Shown: piece after piece, positions 29,532-38,301 of the stretch
Layout of the letters: every line of letters starts with the position of its first letter
Numbering within the stretch: the stretch's first letter is position 1
From: an uncultured Pelagibacteraceae bacterium
Lineage (GTDB): Bacteria > Pseudomonadota > Alphaproteobacteria > Pelagibacterales > Pelagibacteraceae
NCBI GenBank assembly: GCA_902609855.1
Contig: CACLTL010000002.1
Span: 109,263-173,262, forward strand
DNA: 64,000 nt
Direction: 5' to 3'
Notes under the pieces: model-generated
What the model saw: the letters and a program-made list of their open reading frames with translations, nothing else
Databases searched by the model: none
Told to the model about the DNA's origin: nothing
Position numbers and translations under genes: made by a program

Positions 29532-30355
29532 TGATTTCTCCAGAATTCAGAAAAAAAATGGCTGACAGTTGGTTCTCATATCTTCAAGTACAAATATGTA
29601 AATCATTTGAACTTTTGGAAAACAATAAATTTAAATTTTCCGAAAGAAATTGGTTTAAAAAAAATGTAAAAGAAGGTGGTGGAACCTCCTGTTTGTTAAC
29701 TAAAGGCAAGATTTTTGATAAAGTTGGAGTAAATAAATCAACTGTTTCTGGTGTTTTTCCAAAAAAATTTAGATCAAAAATATTCGGTGCTGAAAAAAAA
29801 GGTAAGTATTGGGCATCTGGTGTTTCAGTAGTTGCTCATATGAGAAATCCAAAAATTCCAGCAATACATTTTAATACAAGATTTATAGTAACATCTAGAG
29901 AATGGTTCGGTGGTGGAATGGATGCAACACCCAGTCATGAGGATAAAAAAGAGCGTCTAATAATTCATAGTCACCTCAAAAAAATTTGCTTACAAAATAA
30001 GAAAAATTATAAAAAATATAAAAATTGGTGTGACCAGTATTTTTATTTACCGCATAGAAATGAAGCAAGAGGCATTGGTGGAATTTTTTTTGATTATGAA
30101 ACTAAAGATTGGATTAAAAATTTTAAATTTGTTAGAGAACTTGGATTAGCTTTTATTGATATTTCCAACAAAGTAATTAATAGAAAAAAAAAGATTAAGT
30201 TCACAATAAAGGATAAAGAAAAACAATTATTTAAACGTGGAAGATATGTAGAGTTTAATCTTTTATACGATAGAGGAACTAAATTTGGATTAAATTCCGG
30301 GGGGAACACAGAGTCTATTTTGATGTCTTTGCCTCCTGAGGCTAAATGGAAATAA
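29531..30355 (+). CDS. hemF: Oxygen-dependent coproporphyrinogen III oxidase
   Basis: Decarboxylates coproporphyrinogen III in heme synthesis using O2, consistent with an aerobic life and the cytochrome genes nearby. 274 residues. Family segments: GGGTSCLLTKGKIFDKVGVN, HMRNPKIPAIHFNTRF, WFGGGMDATPSHED, and the C-terminal RGRYVEFNLLYDRGTKFGL followed by SILMSLPP. Start ATG overlaps the trmL stop. Confidence 0.97.
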   Translation: MISPEFRKKMADSWFSYLQVQICKSFELLENNKFKFSERNWFKKNVKEGGGTSCLLTKGKIFDKVGVNKSTVSGVFPKKFRSKIFGAEKKGKYWASGVSVVAHMRNPKIPAIHFNTRFIVTSREWFGGGMDATPSHEDKKERLIIHSHLKKICLQNKKNYKKYKNWCDQYFYLPHRNEARGIGGIFFDYETKDWIKNFKFVRELGLAFIDISNKVINRKKKIKFTIKDKEKQLFKRGRYVEFNLLYDRGTKFGLNSGGNTESILMSLPPEAKWK

Positions 30356-30357
30356 AT

Positions 30358-30834
30358 ATGGAGAAGGAACCTATAACAGTAAATGGTCTAAAGAAATTAA
30401 AAGCAGAGTTAGAAGATTTAAAAAATGTTCAAAGACCAAAAATTGTTGAGGCTATTGCTGAAGCAAGATCTCATGGAGATTTAAAAGAAAATGCTGAATA
30501 TCATGCTGCAAAAGAGCAACAAGCTTTAATCGAAAGTCGAGTGATTGCTATCAATGATTTAATTGCTCGAGCTAATTTAATCGACGTAACCAAAATTGAA
30601 AATAACGGAAAGGTAATCTTTGGTTCTACAGTAAAACTTCAAGATCTAGATGCAGATAAACAAATTACTTATAAATTAGTTGGGCAAGACGAGGCGAATA
30701 TAAAAAAAAATCTTTTATTTTTTAAGAGTCCAATTGGAAAAGCCTTAATAGGAAAAAACAAAGGAGAGATGATTATTGTAAATACTCCTTCTGGTGAAAA
30801 AAATTTTGAAATATTAAATGTTGAATATATTTAA
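30358..30834 (+). CDS. greA: Transcription elongation factor GreA
   Basis: Rescues backtracked RNA polymerase by stimulating transcript cleavage. The coiled-coil finger (GLKKLKAELEDLKN to ENAEYHAAKEQQ, with the tip residues DLKENAEYH) is followed by the FKBP-like C-terminal domain (SPIGKALIGKNKGE). I chose the ATG at 30358 because family members start MEK and it follows the hemF stop by two bases; an in-frame ATG at 30346 would add four residues. Its stop shares TTAA with the convergent CCA-adding enzyme gene. Confidence 0.95.
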   Translation: MEKEPITVNGLKKLKAELEDLKNVQRPKIVEAIAEARSHGDLKENAEYHAAKEQQALIESRVIAINDLIARANLIDVTKIENNGKVIFGSTVKLQDLDADKQITYKLVGQDEANIKKNLLFFKSPIGKALIGKNKGEMIIVNTPSGEKNFEILNVEYI

Positions 30835-32093
30835 TTTGAATGAAATTTAATTATTTCTTTAACTCTATCCTCACTAATCTTAAAATTATTATTTATCCAT
30901 TCTTCCTCAATCTTTTTTAAGACTTTACCCATAAGTACACCTTGTTGCATACCATTTTTCATTAAATATTTTCCATCGATAACCATCTGGTGAATTTTAG
31001 ATTTTAGTATTCTATTTAAAGTTTCAGAAAAATCTTTAATGTTAAATTTTGTATTTTTAACAAAATTAATAATATTTAAATTAATTAAATGTTTCTTATC
31101 ATATAAATAAATATTTTTTTCTAAATCTTTTGTAAAAAAATTTTTGTTTTGTCTAATAGTACTAAAATTTTTGGCTAATAAATTTAGATTATCTTTTATA
31201 TCATTTGACACATTATATTTATGTCCAAAGTATTCGTGGCTATTTTTATCATCAATGAGTAAAATGCCTAATAAAATCTCTTTATTAATTTGAGAATAGT
31301 TACAAATTTTCGATAATCGATTAAGTTGTTCTAGATTTTCAAATTCAGGAAAAATAAGTGAGAAAATTTCTTTTAAGTCTTCACTTTGATTTAAATTTAT
31401 AAAATTTTTTTGATCTAAGATTTTAAATAATTCGACTAAAATTCTTTCCTTTGAAATTTTTTTTATTCCATTTAAATTTTGTTTTATTGCACTTATAGTG
31501 GTCGGTTCAACTTTACCTTTATACATTATTTTAAAACGGATGAAACGAATGATACGTAAGTAATCTTCTTCAATCCTTCGTTGTGGATCTCCAATAAACT
31601 TTATATTATTATTTTTAAGGTCAACGGTTCCCATTTGGGGATCAAATATATTTCCTTTAATATCTAAATATATAGCGTTGATAGTAAAATCTCTTCTTTC
31701 TGAATCAAGTTGCCAATTATCAATGTATTCTACTTCGGCATGTCTACCATCAGTCTTTACATCTTGTCTTAAAGTAGTTAATTCAAGTTTAAATTCATTC
31801 GATAAAAGAGTTACAGTTCCATGTTTAGTTCCAGTTTCTATCACTTTGAATTTTGTATTCTTAAATTTTTCTTTAATTTCTTTTGTGCTTAATATTGTGG
31901 CTATATCAATATCATCAATTTTTTCTTTATTTAGATAATTTCTTACACATCCACCGACAAACCTAGCTGTAACAATATCTTCTGAAAAACCTTCCTGAAT
32001 TTTTTTAAAAATAAATCTTAGTTCTTTATTTTTATAAAACGGAAATAAGTTTCTTTTAATTTTATTTATAAAGTTGAAACTTATATCAAGCAT
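30831..32093 (-). CDS. cca: CCA tRNA nucleotidyltransferase / poly(A) polymerase family
   Basis: A class II nucleotidyltransferase of 420 residues that adds or repairs the CCA end of tRNAs. The catalytic head is clear: RFVGGCVRNYLNKEKIDDIDIAT (about 44-66, with the two Asp), RRDFTINAIYLD and RRIEEDYLRIIRFIRF. The C-terminal half is AT-rich and less conserved. The ATG lies only 5 bases after the encoded CCA end of tRNA-Gln on the same strand. A poly(A) polymerase role cannot be excluded from sequence alone. Confidence 0.92.
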   Translation of the reverse strand: MLDISFNFINKIKRNLFPFYKNKELRFIFKKIQEGFSEDIVTARFVGGCVRNYLNKEKIDDIDIATILSTKEIKEKFKNTKFKVIETGTKHGTVTLLSNEFKLELTTLRQDVKTDGRHAEVEYIDNWQLDSERRDFTINAIYLDIKGNIFDPQMGTVDLKNNNIKFIGDPQRRIEEDYLRIIRFIRFKIMYKGKVEPTTISAIKQNLNGIKKISKERILVELFKILDQKNFINLNQSEDLKEIFSLIFPEFENLEQLNRLSKICNYSQINKEILLGILLIDDKNSHEYFGHKYNVSNDIKDNLNLLAKNFSTIRQNKNFFTKDLEKNIYLYDKKHLINLNIINFVKNTKFNIKDFSETLNRILKSKIHQMVIDGKYLMKNGMQQGVLMGKVLKKIEEEWINNNFKISEDRVKEIIKFHSN

Positions 32094-32098
32094 AATTG

Positions 32099-32172
32099 TG
32101 GCTGGGGCACTAGGATTCGAACCTAGGATGGCGGTATCAAAAACCGCTGCCTTACCGCTTGGCTATGCCCCA
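32099..32172 (-). tRNA. tRNA-Gln (anticodon UUG)
   Basis: A 74-base cloverleaf on the minus strand. The acceptor stem TGGGGCA pairs with TGCCCCA; anticodon arm GCGGT-TTTTGAT-ACCGC gives anticodon TTG; T arm CCTAG-GTTCGAA-TCCTAG is intact; discriminator G and an encoded CCA end follow. It lies between ispE and the CCA-adding enzyme gene, all on the same strand. Confidence 0.96.
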
Positions 32173-32208
32173 ATGTTAAGAAATCTGGTATATCACAAAT
32201 CATAAAAT

Positions 32209-33045
32209 TTAAACAGTTTTCGCTAGTGATAGCCAAAATTTAGGGTACTTTAATTTTAAATTATTTAAGGCTTTTTTTGCTTTTATTTTATTATTAAATA
32301 AACCGTAACAAACTGACCCAGAACCTGACATTCTAGAAAAATAGCACCCTTTTTCTTTTCTAATGTTCGCTAATAAATCTTTAATAACGGGATATTTTTT
32401 TTCAACAATCGATTGTAATTCATTGCTGCTTTTAGAAAGGTAGCTCACAAACTTAGATTTAGTGTTAAATTTGTTTTTTTCAAATGCCTTTTTTTTTGAG
32501 TATTTTTTTACATTTAAATATATCTTTTTTGTAGAACACCTAACCTTTGGTTGAATTAAAACAAAGAAAAATCTCTGTTTTTTTTTAAACTTAATAATAT
32601 CTTTTAAATTTTTTAAAAAACCTTGTTTATAAAAAAAAAGTCTTAAATCAGAACCAATTTTTGTTTCAATTTTAGTCAATAACTTTTTGTTTATTTTCTT
32701 TTTTAAAAGATATTTCATTGTAAATGCTGCGTTTCCCGTCCCTCCTCCTAGACCGGCAAAAACTGGAATATTTTTGATTATAGTGACAGAATAATAGTCG
32801 GTAATTAATTTTAGTTCTCTTAATAACTTTAAAAGATAAAGAATAGAGTTATTTGATTTTTTAACAAATTTTGCGAATGGACCTTTTAACGTAATTTTAT
32901 CTTTTTCAACGTTGTTTTTTTTAATTTTTACTTTATCTGCTAAGTCAATTAAACAAAAATAAGATTGTATTTCATGTAAATCTTTTTTACATTTAAAATT
33001 TACATTCAAAGTGAGATTAATTTTTGCATATGAATTAAAGACCAT
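32209..33045 (-). CDS. ispE: 4-diphosphocytidyl-2-C-methyl-D-erythritol kinase
   Basis: A GHMP kinase of the non-mevalonate isoprenoid pathway. 278 residues, lysine-rich. Evidence: the N-terminal SYAKINLTLNV with the conserved AKINL, the ATP-binding PVFAGLGGGTGNAAF near residue 89-103, and the late MSGSGSVCYGLF. It feeds the same pathway as ispH at 49.4 kb and so the carotenoid genes. The start is 3 bases after the TPR gene stop; tRNA-Gln follows. Confidence 0.92.
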   Translation of the reverse strand: MVFNSYAKINLTLNVNFKCKKDLHEIQSYFCLIDLADKVKIKKNNVEKDKITLKGPFAKFVKKSNNSILYLLKLLRELKLITDYYSVTIIKNIPVFAGLGGGTGNAAFTMKYLLKKKINKKLLTKIETKIGSDLRLFFYKQGFLKNLKDIIKFKKKQRFFFVLIQPKVRCSTKKIYLNVKKYSKKKAFEKNKFNTKSKFVSYLSKSSNELQSIVEKKYPVIKDLLANIRKEKGCYFSRMSGSGSVCYGLFNNKIKAKKALNNLKLKYPKFWLSLAKTV

Positions 33046-33048
33046 AAA

Positions 33049-34743
33049 TTAAAGACCTTTAATTAATTTTTTTTCGATAGACCTCTTAAGCTCATCCTCT
33101 GTTTTCTCGAGATTTAAAACAAAATTCCAGTAGTACCTTGCTTGAATTTCATTACCATTTTTCCACAGCACATCGCCATAATGATCATTAACTATTGGGT
33201 CACCAGGTAAGAGTTTAACTGCTAATTGAAGATAATTTTTAGACTCTTCATATCTTTTTAGTTTAAATAATGCCCATCCTAAAGAGTCAGTAATGTATGG
33301 ATCGTTCATTCTTAACTTATTTGCTTTTTCAAGCATATTTAATGATTTTTTTATATTAATACCTTTCTCAATCCAAGAATAAGCCAAGTAGTTAATTACA
33401 TATGCTTGGTCAGGATTTGACTTTAATGATGCAATGAAATCTTTCTCAGCTTTATCCCATTTACCAATTCGTTCATAGGCGACCCCTCTACCATCTCGTG
33501 ACTCTGAGTATAAAATATGACTATCGTCTATTTCATTAATTATTTTAGAGTAATAAGGAATTGCCTCTTTAAACTTTTCATTATTTTTTAAAAATTCTGC
33601 GTAATCAAAAGTTTCATAAAGATCTTTTTTACTTAAGTTTTCATAAGCACTACTAACAATGTCTATTGCTTTCTCTATATTATTTTCTTTAACATAAATT
33701 CTTGCAATTTGTTTTGATGAATACCAATTAAATGCTTTTCCTTTTTTGCTTAAATTATTGTATACTCTTCTTGCCTCCTTAAAACTTTCAATTTCATAAA
33801 AATTTTCTGCCAATAATGCATTATAAAAATGAAAGTCTTTATTCAGATATTTTGATAGGTTCAAATAAAAGTTTGATAATGGATAAATCGATTGTGAAGA
33901 CAATGCATTGGCTGTTATATATAAAACTTCTGCAATAACATGTCCTAAATTTTTGCAATTAAAATTGGACACCTTGTTATTTTGATTTAAATCTATTTTA
34001 TATTGATTAAGTAATAAATTTCTTGGATAAAGTTTTAAGGCATTTTTTACGATTTCATTTGCCTCATCTAATTTTCCTGAATTTGCATGAAAAGAAGCAT
34101 AAAAATAATTATATCTTGAAAAATCAGTTTTTTCATCTGAAATAAGTTTTTGAAATAAATTATTTGTGTTTGGATTATCAAAAAAACAGTTTAAAAAAAC
34201 TTCTTGTATTCTATTAAGATTATTGAATCTCTTATTTAATTTTCCTAATTCTGATGAAGCATAATTTAAACTATTATCATTTAACTTAGACCAATTATAA
34301 AGAGAACCAGATACATAATTATTTAAAATAAAGTTTGAATTAACTGTTTTAGCTTTGAGAAAATATTTTTGAGCTAATTCTATTTTTGAGTTTTTAAGGT
34401 AAAATAACCCTGTTATTAAGTAGCTTTCAAAAGATCCGAGCTTCTTTTTCTCAAGTTTTTTTGAATAATTAAAAGCTTCATTTATATTTCCTGAATTAAT
34501 CAGAGAATAAAGGTATTTTGTTGAATAATTAATGTGACTAGTTTCAAGTCCATTCAATTTTTTTAAAAAACTAAAGGACTCTTCGTATTGATTATCGTTA
34601 AATGATAACACCCCTGATAAATAATTTGATATACGGTCTGCTTTATTAAACTTATCCAAAGATTTAGCGGGTGATGTGGACAAAAATATAATGACAAATA
34701 AAATTTGTCCTATAGTCTTAGATATGTAATTAGATATTTTCAT
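33049..34743 (-). CDS. Tetratricopeptide-repeat protein, exported
   Basis: A 564-residue protein with an N-terminal signal peptide (hydrophobic core about 12-24, likely cleavage after AKS) and TPR-like helical repeats throughout. The best repeats are in the C-terminal 200 residues (ESRDGRGVAYERIGKWDKAEKD, NPDQAYVINYLAYSWIEKG, DPYITDSLGWALFKLKRYEES, DPIVNDHYGDVLWKNG). Probably a periplasmic or outer-membrane-associated scaffold; function unknown. Its ATG is only 5 bases from the divergent glycosylase ATG. ispE follows. Confidence 0.85.
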   Translation of the reverse strand: MKISNYISKTIGQILFVIIFLSTSPAKSLDKFNKADRISNYLSGVLSFNDNQYEESFSFLKKLNGLETSHINYSTKYLYSLINSGNINEAFNYSKKLEKKKLGSFESYLITGLFYLKNSKIELAQKYFLKAKTVNSNFILNNYVSGSLYNWSKLNDNSLNYASSELGKLNKRFNNLNRIQEVFLNCFFDNPNTNNLFQKLISDEKTDFSRYNYFYASFHANSGKLDEANEIVKNALKLYPRNLLLNQYKIDLNQNNKVSNFNCKNLGHVIAEVLYITANALSSQSIYPLSNFYLNLSKYLNKDFHFYNALLAENFYEIESFKEARRVYNNLSKKGKAFNWYSSKQIARIYVKENNIEKAIDIVSSAYENLSKKDLYETFDYAEFLKNNEKFKEAIPYYSKIINEIDDSHILYSESRDGRGVAYERIGKWDKAEKDFIASLKSNPDQAYVINYLAYSWIEKGINIKKSLNMLEKANKLRMNDPYITDSLGWALFKLKRYEESKNYLQLAVKLLPGDPIVNDHYGDVLWKNGNEIQARYYWNFVLNLEKTEDELKRSIEKKLIKGL

Positions 34744-34748
34744 AATTT

Positions 34749-35438
34749 ATGATAAAAAAAAACAGTTTTAACCCAATAAAATTAATTAAATATTACAAAC
34801 TTATAAATCATAATTTAATTTACAATAACAAGGCAATCAATAGATATAAAAAGGATAATTTTGAGATATCAGGAAATAAAGCTGAAAATTTAGACAAATT
34901 AAAAAAAACAATCTTAAGTTTAAATAATTGCAATCTTAAAAGACAAGCAAAAAATATTGTGTTCAGCGATGGGAATCCTAACTCTAAGATCATGCTTATC
35001 GGAGAAGCTCCAGGTGCTAACGAGGATGAGGAAGGTTTGCCATTTGTTGGCCGAGCAGGAGCATTACTAGACAAAATGCTTGCTGCAATCGATTTAGATC
35101 GAAAAAAAGTTTATATATCTAATATCATTAATTACCGACCGCCAGATAATAGAAGACCAACCGATGAAGAAATTAAAAGATATCTTCCATTTATAACGAA
35201 ACATATTGAAATTATAAGTCCAAAGATCTTGGTCTTACTTGGAAGTACAGCTATGAACGCATTAATAGGAAATGAAGTTGTAATATCTAAAATGAGGGGA
35301 AAGTGGATTGAAAAAAAATTCGGGAATTGCAAAACTTCAGTAATTATTACATTTCACCCAGCTTTTTTAATGAGGCAGCCAGCACAAAAAAAGATGGCTT
35401 GGATTGACTTAAAAATGATAAGAGACAAAAAAATCTAA
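34749..35438 (+). CDS. Uracil-DNA glycosylase, family 4-like
   Basis: A 229-residue glycosylase removing uracil from DNA. Motif 1 GEAPGANEDE is at 85-94, then PFVGRAGALLDKML, YRPPDNRRPT near 129 and motif 2 FHPAFLMR at 202-209. Family 4 enzymes normally hold a 4Fe-4S cluster with four Cys; here the positions in the RPP and ryLPF segments are Tyr129 and Tyr145, and only Cys61 and Cys194 exist in the whole protein, so no cluster is expected. The unusual first 50 residues are lysine-rich. Confidence 0.87.
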   Translation: MIKKNSFNPIKLIKYYKLINHNLIYNNKAINRYKKDNFEISGNKAENLDKLKKTILSLNNCNLKRQAKNIVFSDGNPNSKIMLIGEAPGANEDEEGLPFVGRAGALLDKMLAAIDLDRKKVYISNIINYRPPDNRRPTDEEIKRYLPFITKHIEIISPKILVLLGSTAMNALIGNEVVISKMRGKWIEKKFGNCKTSVIITFHPAFLMRQPAQKKMAWIDLKMIRDKKI

Positions 35439-35446
35439 CAGATAAA

Positions 35447-36019
35447 TTGAAAAATAAATTAATCACTGCTGGAGTTGATGAGGTTGGTAGAGGGTGTCTT
35501 GCTGGCCCAGTGGTTTCTGCTGCTGTAATACTTAAAGAAGGAATAAACTTAGACCTTTTAAAAGACTCTAAGAAAATTACTTTTAAAAAGAGAATAGAAA
35601 TTTCAGAGCATATAAAATCTTTTTCTTATTACGCTATTGGGTTAGCATCCGTAGATGAAATTCTAGATTTAAATATTTTACAAGCTTCACTGTTATCGAT
35701 GAAAAGGGCCTTAGAACAATTAACTGTTAAACCAGATTTAACCTTAATAGATGGAAACTTTGCGCCAAGTGGCTTAAAAAATTATAAAACGATAATTAAC
35801 GGTGACGAAAAAGTTAAAGTAATAAGCGCAGCATCAATTATTGCAAAAGTATATAGAGACAACTTAATGATTAAACTCTCTGAAAAGTTCTCAAATTATG
35901 CTTGGGAAAGCAATTTTGGTTACGGCACAAAAGCTCATTTAGATGGATTAAAAAGATATGGTGTAACCTCGCATCATAGAAAAGGTTTCAAACCCATACA
36001 CAAGATATTGTCGAACTAA
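35447..36019 (+). CDS. rnhB: Ribonuclease HII
   Basis: Removes ribonucleotides from DNA and RNA-DNA hybrids. 190 residues. The GRG motif GVDEVGRGCLAGPVV (about 8-22) carries the first acidic residues; LIDGNFAP and KVISAASIIAKVYRDN with further active-site acids follow, then GYGTKAHLDGLKRYGVTSHHRKGF. The start is 8 bases after the glycosylase stop (TTG at 35447). The gene ends just before the GANTC-rich leader of ccrM. The second RNase H, rnhA, is at 51.4 kb. Confidence 0.96.
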   Translation: MKNKLITAGVDEVGRGCLAGPVVSAAVILKEGINLDLLKDSKKITFKKRIEISEHIKSFSYYAIGLASVDEILDLNILQASLLSMKRALEQLTVKPDLTLIDGNFAPSGLKNYKTIINGDEKVKVISAASIIAKVYRDNLMIKLSEKFSNYAWESNFGYGTKAHLDGLKRYGVTSHHRKGFKPIHKILSN

Positions 36020-36091
36020 GAATCTCTGACACAAGAGGACTCATTTATTTATCAAAAGGGTTTGACCCTGGATTCAATTTCGGGTTGAATC
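36020..36091 (+). promoter_or_regulatory. GANTC cluster with inverted repeats upstream of ccrM
   Basis: Four GANTC sites, the target of CcrM, lie in 72 bases: GAATC 36020-36024, GACTC 36038-36042, GATTC 36071-36075 and GAATC 36087-36091. Two perfect inverted repeats are present: AGGGT-TTG-ACCCT (36057-36069) and GATTCAA-N7-TTGAATC (36071-36091). The second contains two of the sites and ends 6 bases before the ccrM ATG. In Caulobacter, GANTC sites in the ccrM leader give methylation-sensitive autoregulation; the same role here is inference. Confidence 0.6.
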
Positions 36092-36097
36092 TAAAAA

Positions 36098-37171
36098 ATG
36101 TTAAAGTTTTCAAACCAAATCGTTAATGGAGATTGTTTAAAGGAAATAAAAAAAGTTCCTGATAAGTCTTTCGATTTAGTTTTTGCTGATCCACCTTACA
36201 ACATGCAAATAGGAGAAAAATTAACTCGTCCAGATGCAAGTAAAGTTAATGGCGTAAATGATAAGTGGGATCAATTTAATAGTTTCAAACATTACGATAA
36301 ATTCTGCATTGCTTGGCTTAATGAGTGTAAAAGAATTCTAAAAGATAATGGAAGTATTTGGGTAATAGGATCATATCATAATATTTTTAGACTAGGTTAC
36401 CACTTGCAAAATTTAGATTACTGGTTGCTTAACGATGTAATCTGGAGAAAAAATAATCCAATGCCAAATTTTAGAGGAACTAGATTTACTAATGCACATG
36501 AAACTCTTATCTGGGCTTCGAAAAATAAAAAATCAAAATATACGTTTAACTATCAATCGTTAAAATGCTTAAATGATGACTTGCAGATGAGATCAGACTG
36601 GACATTACCAATTTGCAACGGAAAAGAAAGACTAAAGAAAAACGGAAAAAAAATTCATTCTACACAGAAACCAGAGGCACTTTTACATAGAATTATTTTA
36701 GCTACTACAAACAAAGGTGATGCTATCTTCGATCCTTTTTTAGGTACTGGCACAACAGCCGTTGTTGCTAAAAAATTAGGTAGAAAATATTTTGGTATAG
36801 AAAGAGATAAAAAGTATTTTAAAGCTGCTAGTGAACGAATTAAAAAAACCAAGGTAATTGAGGATGAATACTTAGATACTGTTGAAAACAACAAATCAAA
36901 ACCAAGAATACCTTTTGGTTCTCTAGTAGAACTAGGAATATTAAAGCCAGGTTCTACCCTTTTCGATCCAAAAAAGAAGATTAATGCTAAAATTATGGCT
37001 GATGGAAGTATTAAATATAAAGAGTCAGAGGGTTCTATTCATAAAGTGGCAGCAAGAATTATGGGGGCTGAAAGCTATAATGGTTGGACTTATTGGCATT
37101 GTAATATTAATGGATCCGCTGTTGTAATTGATAGTTTAAGACAAAAATTTATCAATGAAACTAAAGTCTAA
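36098..37171 (+). CDS. ccrM: Adenine DNA methyltransferase CcrM (GANTC)
   Basis: The cell-cycle-regulated orphan methyltransferase of alphaproteobacteria, methylating adenine in GANTC. 357 residues, beta-class order: catalytic DPPY at 31-34, target-recognition region in the middle, then the SAM-binding FDPFLGTGTTAVVAKKLGR near 205-223. The C-terminal RAMA domain (PFGSLVELGILKPGSTLFDP to NGWTYWHCN) is that of CcrM rather than of restriction-linked HinfI; no restriction gene is adjacent. Its stop shares CTAA with the convergent monooxygenase gene. Confidence 0.95.
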   Translation: MLKFSNQIVNGDCLKEIKKVPDKSFDLVFADPPYNMQIGEKLTRPDASKVNGVNDKWDQFNSFKHYDKFCIAWLNECKRILKDNGSIWVIGSYHNIFRLGYHLQNLDYWLLNDVIWRKNNPMPNFRGTRFTNAHETLIWASKNKKSKYTFNYQSLKCLNDDLQMRSDWTLPICNGKERLKKNGKKIHSTQKPEALLHRIILATTNKGDAIFDPFLGTGTTAVVAKKLGRKYFGIERDKKYFKAASERIKKTKVIEDEYLDTVENNKSKPRIPFGSLVELGILKPGSTLFDPKKKINAKIMADGSIKYKESEGSIHKVAARIMGAESYNGWTYWHCNINGSAVVIDSLRQKFINETKV

Positions 37172-38301
37172 TTCTTATAAACTTTACCTAAGTAACGTTT
37201 TACAAAAAATCTACGTTTTACCAAAAACTTCAAAAATAAATTTCTTATAATTTGTATAATTTTACTTGAAAAGTGAAATGCGAAGAAATTAAAATTTGAT
37301 CTACTTCTTATGATTTTTGCCCTTTTTGACCTAATTTCAAAATAATTATTTTCTTTATCAAGTTTATCATTTTTTAATAAATTAAATATTTCAAAAGCAC
37401 TTTCTATAGACTGTCCAGCACCTTGTGCGAGTGTTGGCAAAAACCCATTAAAAGCGTCTCCAATATAAAATACCTTTTTATTAGAAGAAGGAATAATTTT
37501 TGGAGTAAAATACAAAGGCCATGTTTTTATTTCATTCTCAAATATATTTTTTAATTTTGGGTTTTGTTTTAAAACTATTTCTTGAACCAGTTGTTTGATA
37601 TTATCAGGTTCATATTTTCTACATCTCATTATGCAAACCATATTTAGTTCTTTTTTTTTATTTATTGGGTAAAGAACAATATGACTATTACTTCCAAACA
37701 TTAAACTTATATTTTCTTCATTTATATCGAAGTCAGATTTAGAATTTAATATTACTCTTGCAGCAATAGCTTTTTTAAATCTTGGCTCATTTTTTTTCGT
37801 TTCAAAGAATGATCTAGTGTTTGAAAATATTCCATCAGCAGCAATAACGAAATCAACTAGATCATTTGTGTTGTCATCAAATTTAATAAGAACTTTGTCT
37901 TTAAGCTCAGAGACTTCTTTCATTTTTTTTCCAAATCTTAAATGCTGAGTGTAAATATCTTCTTTCAAAAATTCGATTAAAGTAGATCTTTGAAGTGTTG
38001 TGTATTTTGCTTCGGGGCTATTAAACTTAGATAAATTTAAATCACATATTTTTTCATTTTGTATATTATAAAAATCTATTGTTTTTGGGTGAAAAATTTT
38101 TTCATTATTAATTTTATCAAAACTTATTTGATTTAAAATTTTTATACTGTTAGTTGCTAATTGAATACCGTAACCCTCTTCTAAAGACAAACTCTCCTCC
38201 CTTTCATAAACCATAAATTCATGATCGGTAAATTTTTTTAATAAGTTCGCAAGAGTTAATCCTGCTATGCCGGCGCCAATGATTGCTATTTTCTTTTTCA
38301 T
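37168..38301 (-). CDS. FAD-dependent aromatic monooxygenase, UbiH-like family
   Basis: A 377-residue flavoprotein hydroxylase. The FAD-binding GAGIAGLTLANLL is at 7-19, the NAD(P)H/FAD DG motif is AADGIFSNTRSF near 160, and the second FAD motif is YIGDAFNGFLPTLAQGAGQSIESA near 285. Substrate not determinable: ubiquinone-pathway hydroxylases (UbiH/UbiF) and salicylate-type hydroxylases share this layout. It shares its first base with the mutY stop region upstream, so the two are co-transcribed. Confidence 0.82.
   Translation of the reverse strand: MKKKIAIIGAGIAGLTLANLLKKFTDHEFMVYEREESLSLEEGYGIQLATNSIKILNQISFDKINNEKIFHPKTIDFYNIQNEKICDLNLSKFNSPEAKYTTLQRSTLIEFLKEDIYTQHLRFGKKMKEVSELKDKVLIKFDDNTNDLVDFVIAADGIFSNTRSFFETKKNEPRFKKAIAARVILNSKSDFDINEENISLMFGSNSHIVLYPINKKKELNMVCIMRCRKYEPDNIKQLVQEIVLKQNPKLKNIFENEIKTWPLYFTPKIIPSSNKKVFYIGDAFNGFLPTLAQGAGQSIESAFEIFNLLKNDKLDKENNYFEIRSKRAKIIRSRSNFNFFAFHFSSKIIQIIRNLFLKFLVKRRFFVKRYLGKVYKN

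Noticed and set aside
36098..37171. A restriction-modification system around the DNA methyltransferase
   Set aside because: No restriction endonuclease or specificity gene is adjacent, and the C-terminal domain is that of CcrM, an orphan methyltransferase.
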